Assembly: GCA_900770325.1 (NCBI GenBank)
Contig: CAAGKE010000144.1
Span: forward strand, 1 to 15,116
Reading direction: 5' to 3'
Origin: Lachnospiraceae bacterium
GTDB taxonomy: Bacteria > Bacillota > Clostridia > Lachnospirales > Lachnospiraceae
DNA: 15,116 nucleotides
A program made the position numbers and the translations under genes. The notes under the pieces were generated by a model, which was not told the DNA's origin, did no database searches, and was given only the letters and a program-made list of their open reading frames with translations. Each line of letters begins with the position of its first letter. The first letter of the stretch is position 1. Positions 1-5,822 of this stretch are shown here, one piece after another.

Positions 1-13
1 GGGGAGCATTGAT

Positions 14-1510
14 ATGAAGAAAAAAGCATTAGCAGTAACCATTACTTTTGCATTATGTGCGGCGGCAATGTCTGTAGCCACTGTTCAGCCAGTGCTGGCA
101 CAGGATACAGAAAGCCAGATGGAAACAGCAGATTTTTCAAGAATAGCTGGTTTCTGGAAAAATGCAGATTCCAATGAAGAAGAAACACTTGCCATAACAG
201 AAGACGGCCTCTTTGCACATCATATAAAGGAAACTGAGGATTCCCAGGGATATCTGGAATATGTGGATGAATATGGAGATGGAAATGGCCGTTATGACAT
301 GTATAACAGGATCGGTATATGGTTAGCGGGCATATATCAGGATTCTGAGAACAGCCTTCATATGGGAAATGAGGAGGGCACTGTCTTTATAAGAATGGAA
401 GAAGACGGGGGAACAATTGCGAAGGAGCAGTGGGAAGAAGCACAAAATACCACCTGTGTTTTAACAGCTGCTGTACAGTACACAGGTTTAGAGCTGTTGT
501 ACAATAATTCTTCCTGGAATGGCGGCTATTTCTATTCGGACATGACAGAGGATGGACTTATGGTAATCGTGAACTGCTGTGCGGCGAACGGAGAAGATAC
601 ATACGGAATGAGCAAAGAATTCAGGGAAGAATTCGCAGCAATGGTGAGCGAAAGCGAGGTAACGGATTATCAGGACAGCCAAAATCAAAGTCTTACGGAG
701 AAGTTCACCTATCCGGTTTATGATATTACGTTTACGACGGGTGCAAATGAAGATACCTGCCTGTGGAAAATGATCTTTTTCCAGACGGATACCCATACCT
801 ATGCGTATGCATACAAAATGGATGCGGATGCTGCGGAGTACATGGAAGAGGAATACTGGAATGCAGTGAATTCCCTTGAGTTCATTGATATTTCATATAT
901 CGAGACTGAGGAAACGGATTATGATCCAAGTGCCAATGGAGAGAGCCTGGAAGTGTTCATTTCCTATTTTGACAGGTGGTACCAGTATGGGGATCTGAAT
1001 GCAGAAAGTATTTGTATTTATGGCGACGGAACCTGGGCATTCTACAATGCAATCAATGAAGATGGCACTGGAGGATATCTCTTTGACAGCGGTACGTTTA
1101 GTACTTCTGGAACGACTGCATTGCAGTTGTATTCTTCCGATGGAAGTTATGTGGCAGATGTGAGTCTGGATGAATATGGAGAATTGATGCTTACACCTGT
1201 AATTCCGGGATATGGAAATATTTATGCGGATGCTGCTTTTATCAGAGAATCAGCATCTGTCGCTTATGAGGCGCAGGCTACCGGAGATGGATATGGTGAT
1301 TATATTCCCGAGGAAGAAAATAATTATGAAGAAGATGGAGGGGGAGAATATATCCCATATGACTACGAGGAATGGAGCGACCCGGGTGAAACATATTTCT
1401 GGTACGATGGTGAGGGAAACGTAATGTATTTTGACGGCTGTGATAACACATATGTCGGTCCGGCAGATGTATATTATATTGATGATGACGGAAGACTTTG
1501 CCAGTTTTAA
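14..1510 (+). CDS. Secreted acidic protein of unknown function with a duplicated beta-type module
   Basis: I do not recognise a named family. The 498-residue product begins with a classical Sec signal peptide (Lys-rich start, hydrophobic core to about residue 27, likely cleavage after VLA at 27-29), so it should be exported. Two similar modules are visible. Residues ~43-128 start GFWKNADSNEEETLAITEDG and end in VFIRMEE. Residues ~318-411 start YFDRWYQYGDLNAESICIYG and end in AFIRES. Each has an aromatic-rich strand, a Glu-rich turn, an [IY]xxDG strand and a closing [AV]FIR strand, as in small calycin-like barrels; that fold is inference. The tail (~425-498) is rich in Tyr, Glu and Asp and contains two near-repeats around DYIPEEE and EYIPYDYEE. 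GGGGAG at 1-6, seven bases upstream, supports this start. No terminator is visible immediately downstream. A role in surface binding is possible but unproven. Confidence 0.85.
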   Translation: MKKKALAVTITFALCAAAMSVATVQPVLAQDTESQMETADFSRIAGFWKNADSNEEETLAITEDGLFAHHIKETEDSQGYLEYVDEYGDGNGRYDMYNRIGIWLAGIYQDSENSLHMGNEEGTVFIRMEEDGGTIAKEQWEEAQNTTCVLTAAVQYTGLELLYNNSSWNGGYFYSDMTEDGLMVIVNCCAANGEDTYGMSKEFREEFAAMVSESEVTDYQDSQNQSLTEKFTYPVYDITFTTGANEDTCLWKMIFFQTDTHTYAYAYKMDADAAEYMEEEYWNAVNSLEFIDISYIETEETDYDPSANGESLEVFISYFDRWYQYGDLNAESICIYGDGTWAFYNAINEDGTGGYLFDSGTFSTSGTTALQLYSSDGSYVADVSLDEYGELMLTPVIPGYGNIYADAAFIRESASVAYEAQATGDGYGDYIPEEENNYEEDGGGEYIPYDYEEWSDPGETYFWYDGEGNVMYFDGCDNTYVGPADVYYIDDDGRLCQF

Positions 1511-1586
1511 TGATCTCCTGTAAAATATGACGCACAGATTGCCGGAGTGATTTTGAGTTCGGGCGAGGAAGTCTTCCAGAAGGAGA

Positions 1587-1763
1587 ATGTGTATAAAAAA
1601 GATACTGCTTGTATTAGGAGTTGCCGGTATGCTTAGCTGCCAGACAGTATGCTATGCCGCACCAGAACCATTGACTACAGAAGTAAGACAGCTATCCATG
1701 TTGGATGATTACGGTATTCTGGAATATATGTTTATCGGAAAAAGTCTCTGGGAAGATTCTTGA
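1587..1763 (+). CDS. Possible short secreted ORF, perhaps a truncated gene remnant
   Basis: A 58-codon ORF encodes a convincing signal peptide (MCIKKILLVLGVAGMLSC, then VCYA before APEPL) followed by only ~34 residues ending in KSLWEDS. The stop lies ten bases before the intergenic repeat that begins at 1773, so this could be the 5' end of a longer secreted-protein gene cut off by repeat insertion or decay. The AAGGAG motif sits only one base upstream of the ATG, which is poor spacing. An internal ATG at 1629 has a better-placed AGGAG (1616-1620) but would lose the signal peptide. It could be a real small protein, a remnant, or chance. Confidence 0.35.
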   Translation: MCIKKILLVLGVAGMLSCQTVCYAAPEPLTTEVRQLSMLDDYGILEYMFIGKSLWEDS

Positions 1764-1772
1764 TACACTGGG

Positions 1773-1869
1773 GGAAACGGGACAACGCAAGGACGTCCCT
1801 GAATTGTTTCCTTAGAGATGTGCGCCTGCTTTGAAACGTCTGTTTCAGCAATGCCACGTGAACAGTAAC
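1773..1869 (+). repeat. Dispersed intergenic repeat, copy A
   Basis: This segment shares two blocks with the reverse complement of the element at 14503-14650: GGAAACGGGACAACGC (1773-1788, exact) and the block from 1833 to 1869, which runs from GAAACGTCTGTTTCA to TGAACAGTAAC (33 of 37 positions by eye). The 1833-1869 block also recurs at 2650-2686. AAGGACGTCCCTGAA at 1789-1803 recurs at 4210-4224 with one mismatch. Read in one frame, the distal block encodes ETSVSAMPREQ then stop, the same tail seen in the other copies. It lies between the short secreted ORF and the tetR promoter. Confidence 0.8.
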
Positions 1870-1908
1870 TATTTTGTAAATAATAAGAGCAATCTTGACA
1901 ATTACTGA

Positions 1909-1937
1909 TTGACAATGAAATCTGTTTCGTGTACACT
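1909..1937 (+). promoter_or_regulatory. Sigma-A type promoter of the tetR-family gene
   Basis: A perfect -35 TTGACA (1909-1914) is followed after 17 bases by TACACT (1932-1937; four of six consensus bases). The -10 box abuts the large palindrome at 1937-1971, so repressor bound there would block initiation. A second TTGACA occurs at 1895-1900 but lacks a good -10 at the correct distance. Confidence 0.7.
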
Positions 1938-1971
1938 GTCAATCGACAGATAGTCGGTCTGCCGATTGACA
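1937..1971 (+). promoter_or_regulatory. Probable TetR operator (35-bp palindrome)
   Basis: The arms TGTCAATCG (1937-1945) and CGATTGACA (1963-1971) are exact reverse complements, and inner positions CAGA/TCTG also pair, giving a near-perfect 35-bp palindrome centred near 1954. It starts at the -10 box and ends 22 bases before the tetR start codon. This is the usual position for autorepression by a TetR-family protein. The binding protein is inferred from adjacency. Confidence 0.7.
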
Positions 1972-1992
1972 GGAACGTAAGGAAGATGAGAT

Positions 1993-2685
1993 ATGCGGGT
2001 AGTGAAGGAAGCAGAAGAAAGAAAACAGGAAATCCTGGATGCAGCAGAAATGCTGTTTGGTACGAAAGGCTTTGACAGTACCAGCACAGGTGACATATTG
2101 GATGCGGTAGGAATTGCCAGAGGAACTCTTTATTACCATTTTAAATCCAAGGAAGATATTCTGGATGGCGTGATCCAGCGAATGACGAACCGATTGATGG
2201 AGGATGCAAAAGCGATCGTTCGGAATAAGGAGCTGCCGGTGCTTGAGCGCCTTACAAAAGGGATTATGGCTTTGAACGTTGAGTCGAAGATCGGATATGA
2301 AGTAATGGAGCAGGTACACCGCCCGCAAAATGCGCTGATGCATCAGAAGATGCAGACCACATTATTATCGGGCATCATTCCGATTTTTACGGAGCTGGTG
2401 GAGGAAGGTACAGAGCAGGGTGTCTGTCATACACGGTATCCGGAGGCAGCGGTGGAAATGACAATGTTCTATGCCAATACCGCTTTTGATGAATTAAATA
2501 TAACCGGTATTGGTCCGGAGCAAAGAGAGAGAAAGATTGCCGGATTTATTTACAATATGGAGCGGCTTCTGGGAATGAAGGAAGGCAGTCTGCAGGATTC
2601 GATTATGGAGATTTTTCGCGGGAGCGGACTGGCGGGCTGCTGTTCAGGTGAAACATCTGGTTCAACAATGCCACATGAACAGTAA
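1993..2685 (+). CDS. TetR/AcrR-family transcriptional regulator
   Basis: A 230-residue TetR-family repressor. The N-terminal HTH is clear: ILDAAEMLFGTKGFDSTSTG, then DILDAVGIARGTLYYHFKSK (helices 2-3 and the family signature LYYHFKSKEDIL, about residues 47-58). The remaining helical part would be the ligand and dimer domain. TAAGGA at 1978-1983, nine bases upstream, supports the ATG at 1993. The last ~15 residues (from about GCCSGETSG to MPHEQ) are encoded by a copy of the intergenic repeat family, so the C-terminal tail is acquired, not part of the family fold. It is likely autoregulated through the palindrome at 1937-1971 and probably controls the MFS transporter downstream, which carries its own operator-like site. 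A strong terminator separates the two genes, implying separate transcripts. Confidence 0.93.
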   Translation: MRVVKEAEERKQEILDAAEMLFGTKGFDSTSTGDILDAVGIARGTLYYHFKSKEDILDGVIQRMTNRLMEDAKAIVRNKELPVLERLTKGIMALNVESKIGYEVMEQVHRPQNALMHQKMQTTLLSGIIPIFTELVEEGTEQGVCHTRYPEAAVEMTMFYANTAFDELNITGIGPEQRERKIAGFIYNMERLLGMKEGSLQDSIMEIFRGSGLAGCCSGETSGSTMPHEQ

Positions 2686-2686
2686 C
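2650..2686 (+). repeat. Dispersed repeat, copy B, forming the 3' end of the tetR gene
   Basis: Thirty-seven bases ending TGCCACATGAACAGTAAC match 1833-1869 at 33 positions by eye and match the reverse complement of 14503-14539 similarly. The TAA inside CAGTAAC is the stop codon of the TetR gene, and the repeat is read in the same frame as in the other copies (ETSGSTMPHEQ). Confidence 0.75.
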
Positions 2687-2720
2687 AATGTCAGGCAGTG
2701 AAAATGAAAGGGAAAAACAA

Positions 2721-2763
2721 TAATAGAAAGCTTTCACAGGATGCTTTCTATTATATTTTTTAT
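2721..2763 (+). terminator. Rho-independent terminator after tetR
   Basis: TAATAGAAAGC (2721-2731) and GCTTTCTATTA (2743-2753) form a perfect 11-bp stem with an 11-base loop, followed by TATTTTTTATAT. It lies 36 bases after the tetR stop codon. The stem is AT-rich but long. Confidence 0.8.
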
Positions 2764-2767
2764 ATTT

Positions 2768-2784
2768 ACCGATAGACAATCGGT
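2768..2784 (+). promoter_or_regulatory. Operator-like palindrome upstream of the MFS gene
   Basis: ACCGAT AGACA ATCGGT is a 17-bp palindrome with exact six-base arms, 22 bases before the ATG at 2807. It shares the CAATCG core with the tetR operator (TGTCAATCG at 1937), so the same repressor could bind both. I see no convincing -35/-10 pair around it; the AT-rich stretch 2751-2767 may hold the promoter. Confidence 0.55.
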
Positions 2785-2806
2785 CGATAAAGAGAGGAGA
2801 AGAGAT

Positions 2807-2938
2807 ATGTGAAGTAAACGCAGTTTTAATCGGTTTCTTTTATTATGGGCAGGAGAGCTGGTATCCTCTATAGGTGGCGGACTGACCAGTTTCGGTCTGG
2901 GGGTTTATGTATTTGGGCAGACCGGGAGTGCGGCGGAC
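2807..2938 (+). other. Start-stop codon and untranslated first helix of the MFS gene
   Basis: ATG at 2807 has a good GAGGAG ribosome site (2794-2799) but its second codon is TGA (2810-2812). From 2813 the same frame runs open into the transporter and encodes SKRSFNRFLLLWAGELVSSI and onward, which is a proper N-terminus and first membrane helix for an MFS exporter. No ATG, GTG or TTG occurs in this frame before 2939. Either the gene carries a nonsense mutation at codon 2, there is a base-call error, or UGA is read through or bypassed. Confidence 0.75.
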
Positions 2939-4066
2939 ATGGCTCTCGTTACCCTTCTGGCTTTTCTGCCCACACTGCTTTTGAGTGTTCCGGCAGGGGT
3001 GCTGGCAGACCGTTATGACAGAAGGCTGCTTATGATGATTGGGGATGGCTGCTCTGCCGTGGGTATTCTGTTTATTTTATTCTGTATGCTAAACGGCGGG
3101 GCCAGTCTTACGCAGATCTGCATCGGTGTGACAATCAGCTCGGTTTTTTCTTCTCTGCTGGAGCCTTCCTACCGTGCCACAGTGACAGACCTTTTGGATG
3201 TGGAGGAATACTCCAGAGCAAGCGGAATGGTCAGTCTTGCAGGAAGCGCCAGGTATCTTATTTCTCCGGTTCTTGCCGGGACGCTTTTGACGGTATCGGA
3301 TATCCGGCTGCTTTTGATCCTTGATATCGGTACGTTTTTCCTGACCGTGATCTGTACAGGAGTAGTGAGAAAAGGTCTGGCAGCAAAAACAGCAGAAAAA
3401 AAAGAGCCGTTTTTTGCAGCCCTGCAAATTGGGTGGCAGGCTGTTACGGAAAAGAGAGGGGTTTTTCTTTTGATCCTGCTTTCGTCTGTTATGACCTGCT
3501 TTATGGGAGCCTTCCAGATTTTGGCGGAGCCGTTGATCCTGGATTTCGCGGACAGCGCCACATTGGGAATCGGGGAAACTGTCTGTGCCAGCGGAATGCT
3601 GGTTTCCGGTCTGTTTTTGGGAGTCAGGGGAATTCGGAAAGGTTATTTGAAGATTTTATCTGCATCCCTCACCATAGCGGGTATTGCGATGATTCTCTTT
3701 GGACTTAAGGAAAATATCTGCCTGATCTGTGCTTCAGGATTTTTATTTTTTGCTATGCTTCCTTTTGCAAATAATTGTCTGGATTATCTTGTAAGGACAA
3801 ACATTGCGGATGAATTACAGGGAAGGGCATGGGGCTTCATCGGATTTTTATCACAGATCGGTTATGTAGTGGCTTATGGTCTGGCAGGCATTCTGGCCGA
3901 CGGGATCGGGGAGCGGTTTCAGATTGGCGTCGGACGGGGAGCCGCCGCAGTTATTATGGCCTCCGGGGGGCTGCTTGGTATTCTGGCGCTGTCTGTTTAT
4001 TACATAAAAGCAGTGCGTGAACTGGAGAATGGAATGGCAAAAACCGGCACGAAGGTTTCGAAATAA
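2939..4066 (+). CDS. MFS efflux transporter, probably 5'-disrupted
   Basis: A major facilitator superfamily permease resembling the macrolide/enterobactin exporter-like MFS proteins. The open frame from this ATG gives 375 residues, beginning in what should be helix 2 (MALVTLLAFLPTLLLSVPAG). The loop 2-3 signature GVLADRYDRR follows directly. About ten further hydrophobic segments are visible, and the product ends in a charged tail. The coding homology actually extends upstream to 2813; including it gives ~418 residues and twelve helices, the normal family size. Translation from the natural ATG at 2807 is blocked by TGA at codon 2, and the ATG at 2939 has no obvious ribosome site. A protein starting here would lack helix 1 and probably not function. 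Adjacency to a TetR regulator and a shared operator-like core suggest drug or metabolite efflux; the substrate is unknown. It is a candidate pseudogene. Confidence 0.8.
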   Translation: MALVTLLAFLPTLLLSVPAGVLADRYDRRLLMMIGDGCSAVGILFILFCMLNGGASLTQICIGVTISSVFSSLLEPSYRATVTDLLDVEEYSRASGMVSLAGSARYLISPVLAGTLLTVSDIRLLLILDIGTFFLTVICTGVVRKGLAAKTAEKKEPFFAALQIGWQAVTEKRGVFLLILLSSVMTCFMGAFQILAEPLILDFADSATLGIGETVCASGMLVSGLFLGVRGIRKGYLKILSASLTIAGIAMILFGLKENICLICASGFLFFAMLPFANNCLDYLVRTNIADELQGRAWGFIGFLSQIGYVVAYGLAGILADGIGERFQIGVGRGAAAVIMASGGLLGILALSVYYIKAVRELENGMAKTGTKVSK

Positions 4067-4363
4067 CGAGACTCCGGCATTCGTAATTTTTTTTTACCCA
4101 CACGATACGGCAGCATACAAGCTTTGGAAATTATTTTCAGAAAAAAGGGAGGCTCTCTGCTATACTGTAATTGTAAAAAATGCATATGGCGGTGGATTTC
4201 CTCTCAGCTAAGGGCGTCCCTGAACAATAACAATTGGATCAAGGATCAAGAAAACAGATACTGCTTTTGGATGACAAATATCTGCAAATAAGATAAAATA
4301 ATTCCATATTATAGCTGACGAAAAAGCGTTTCTTTACACAGGAATGCCGTACAGACAGGAGAA
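4067..4363. other. Intergenic region before the HTH/kinase operon
   Basis: This 297-base gap opens with a run of nine T (4087-4095) after a weak ACGA/TCGT hairpin, a poor terminator for the MFS gene. TGCTATACT at 4158-4166 looks like an extended -10 element without a good -35. A repeat fragment sits at 4210-4231. The 4270-4310 stretch is AT-rich and may hold the promoter of the downstream operon, but I cannot assign boxes with confidence. Confidence 0.4.
4210..4231 (+). repeat. Dispersed repeat fragment, copy D
   Basis: AAGGGCGTCCCTGAA (4210-4224) matches 1789-1803 in 14 of 15 positions, and the following CAATAAC resembles the CAGTAAC ends of the other copies. Read as codons it gives KGVPEQ then stop, again an -EQ tail at the repeat edge. 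Confidence 0.5.
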
Positions 4364-5755
4364 ATGGATAATATGGATGATTATAAGGACGATAAGAGAA
4401 ATAATGACCAGGACTTAACCAGGATTTCAAAAAATAATAAAAGTTTTCTGGAAACGAAGGGAAAGACCCCACAGGAGATGGTGGAGTTTCTGAAGCAGGG
4501 AGCAATGTTCCGGAGCTTTTCCTATCTTATTTCTGAGCTGTATGAGGGAGAGGATGCGGCTGCCCGTCTTCGGAAGGGATTTTGTGAGATTACGGGGGAA
4601 AAGGACGAAAAAATCCGCAAAAATGTCCAGAACTGGATGAACGGAAAATCGGTACCTCAGAAAAGAGAAACTCTGTTTCAGATCTGTTTTCTTCTGGGCC
4701 TGGATGAGGAAAAAAGCAGCCGGCTTCTGGGAAGCTTTTCGGAGAACCGGATTCATTACCGGAATCCTTCAGAGCTTGCCTATGCATTCGCCCTCCGTAC
4801 CGGAAAAAGCTACAGGGAAGCAGTCCATCTGAAGGAGGAGACTCTGCGGATCTATCAGGAAGAGATGGATCTGCATCGGGAGGAGATCCGGGAGATTGAA
4901 CGGATACGGCAGGAAAATGCGGAGCGCCGGGAAGAAAAGTCGGGGACAGCAGAAGAAAAAAGACAGAGAAGAGAGAAGCTGGAGCGGGAAGCAGTTTTCT
5001 ATACAGAACGCAACAGGGAACTGTTTGAGAATGTATTGACGGAAGAAGATTATTATTATTTTATCCGCCAGAACAGCATTTATCTTGGTATGCAGCACGA
5101 GACTGCTTATGCAGAGTTCATGAAATTATTAAATCTTTTGCAGGAACCGGGGGAAGAGCGGTATTTCATGAAGCAGGAGGAAGAAGACTGCTTCGCATTC
5201 GATCACGCCGCGGCAAGAACGCCAGAGGCGTTCTTGAAAAAGCAGGAGAAAAAGGGGTGTCTGCCGGATGAAAGAAAGTATTCCATGGAGCAGGTGGTGG
5301 AGGATTATTTCCGGATGCACGTCCCCCAGACTACCCGTGTTGGCAAAATGACCGCATTACAGAAGGTGATTAAAAAATGCTGGCCCAGTGAGACTACACT
5401 GAGCAGGATGAAAAACCGGGAAATGGATGTAAACCGGAAGACTCTGATCCTTCTCTATATGCTTACAGAGTATTTTGACGTGGAAGTGCGGGACGAGGAG
5501 GAATTATACTATTGTGATGAGGAATACACCGAAGAAGAGCTGTTTGAGACCCGGTATGATCAGATGAATATGTTCCTGAAAAAATACGGGATGTGTACCC
5601 TGGATTACGGAAATCCCTTTGATCTTATTATCTGCTATGCCATGTATCCCTCTGCCTCTGCAGAAGAAGAGGACTTTGTGGCAGAACGGATCGAGGAGGT
5701 ACTGGGGATCCTGTATCAGGGGCTGCCGGGTGATGACGATGAAGGTAAATCGTAG
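4364..5755 (+). CDS. HTH and coiled-coil protein of unknown function, upstream of the kinase-NACHT gene
   Basis: A 463-residue protein without signal peptide or membrane helix. Residues ~80-125 (KNVQNWMNGKSVPQKRETLF, then QICFLLGLDEEKSSRLLG) resemble the recognition half of an XRE/lambda-type HTH. A second similar pattern lies at ~335-372 (VIKKCWPSETTLSRMKNREM, then RKTLILLYMLTEYF). Between them, residues ~155-222 are highly charged (Glu, Arg, Lys) and should form a long coiled coil. The product is likely a cytoplasmic dimeric DNA-binding or adaptor protein. AGGAG at 4357-4361 is only two bases from the ATG at 4364; the in-frame ATG at 4373 has wider spacing (11), so either start is possible. 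The kinase-NACHT gene begins 67 bases after its stop with no terminator between, so the two are probably co-transcribed and may be functionally linked, for instance as regulator or phosphorylation target. I do not recognise a named family. Confidence 0.85.
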   Translation: MDNMDDYKDDKRNNDQDLTRISKNNKSFLETKGKTPQEMVEFLKQGAMFRSFSYLISELYEGEDAAARLRKGFCEITGEKDEKIRKNVQNWMNGKSVPQKRETLFQICFLLGLDEEKSSRLLGSFSENRIHYRNPSELAYAFALRTGKSYREAVHLKEETLRIYQEEMDLHREEIREIERIRQENAERREEKSGTAEEKRQRREKLEREAVFYTERNRELFENVLTEEDYYYFIRQNSIYLGMQHETAYAEFMKLLNLLQEPGEERYFMKQEEEDCFAFDHAAARTPEAFLKKQEKKGCLPDERKYSMEQVVEDYFRMHVPQTTRVGKMTALQKVIKKCWPSETTLSRMKNREMDVNRKTLILLYMLTEYFDVEVRDEEELYYCDEEYTEEELFETRYDQMNMFLKKYGMCTLDYGNPFDLIICYAMYPSASAEEEDFVAERIEEVLGILYQGLPGDDDEGKS

Positions 5756-5822
5756 ACAGAAAGCCTGAATGCCGGTATATCCCGGGAGCGTTTTCAGATT
5801 TTCGGCAAAGAAAGGATAAGGT

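Noticed and set aside
4180..4230. A 16-codon ORF (MHMAVDFLSAKGVPEQ) after the extended -10 at 4158-4166
   Set aside because: It has no ribosome site, and its second half is simply the repeat fragment; I treat it as repeat sequence.
4376..4396. DDYKDDKR near the N-terminus of the HTH/coiled-coil protein resembles a FLAG epitope
   Set aside because: The FLAG tag is DYKDDDDK; this lacks two Asp residues and sits in a naturally acidic leader, so it is coincidence and not a sign of engineered DNA.
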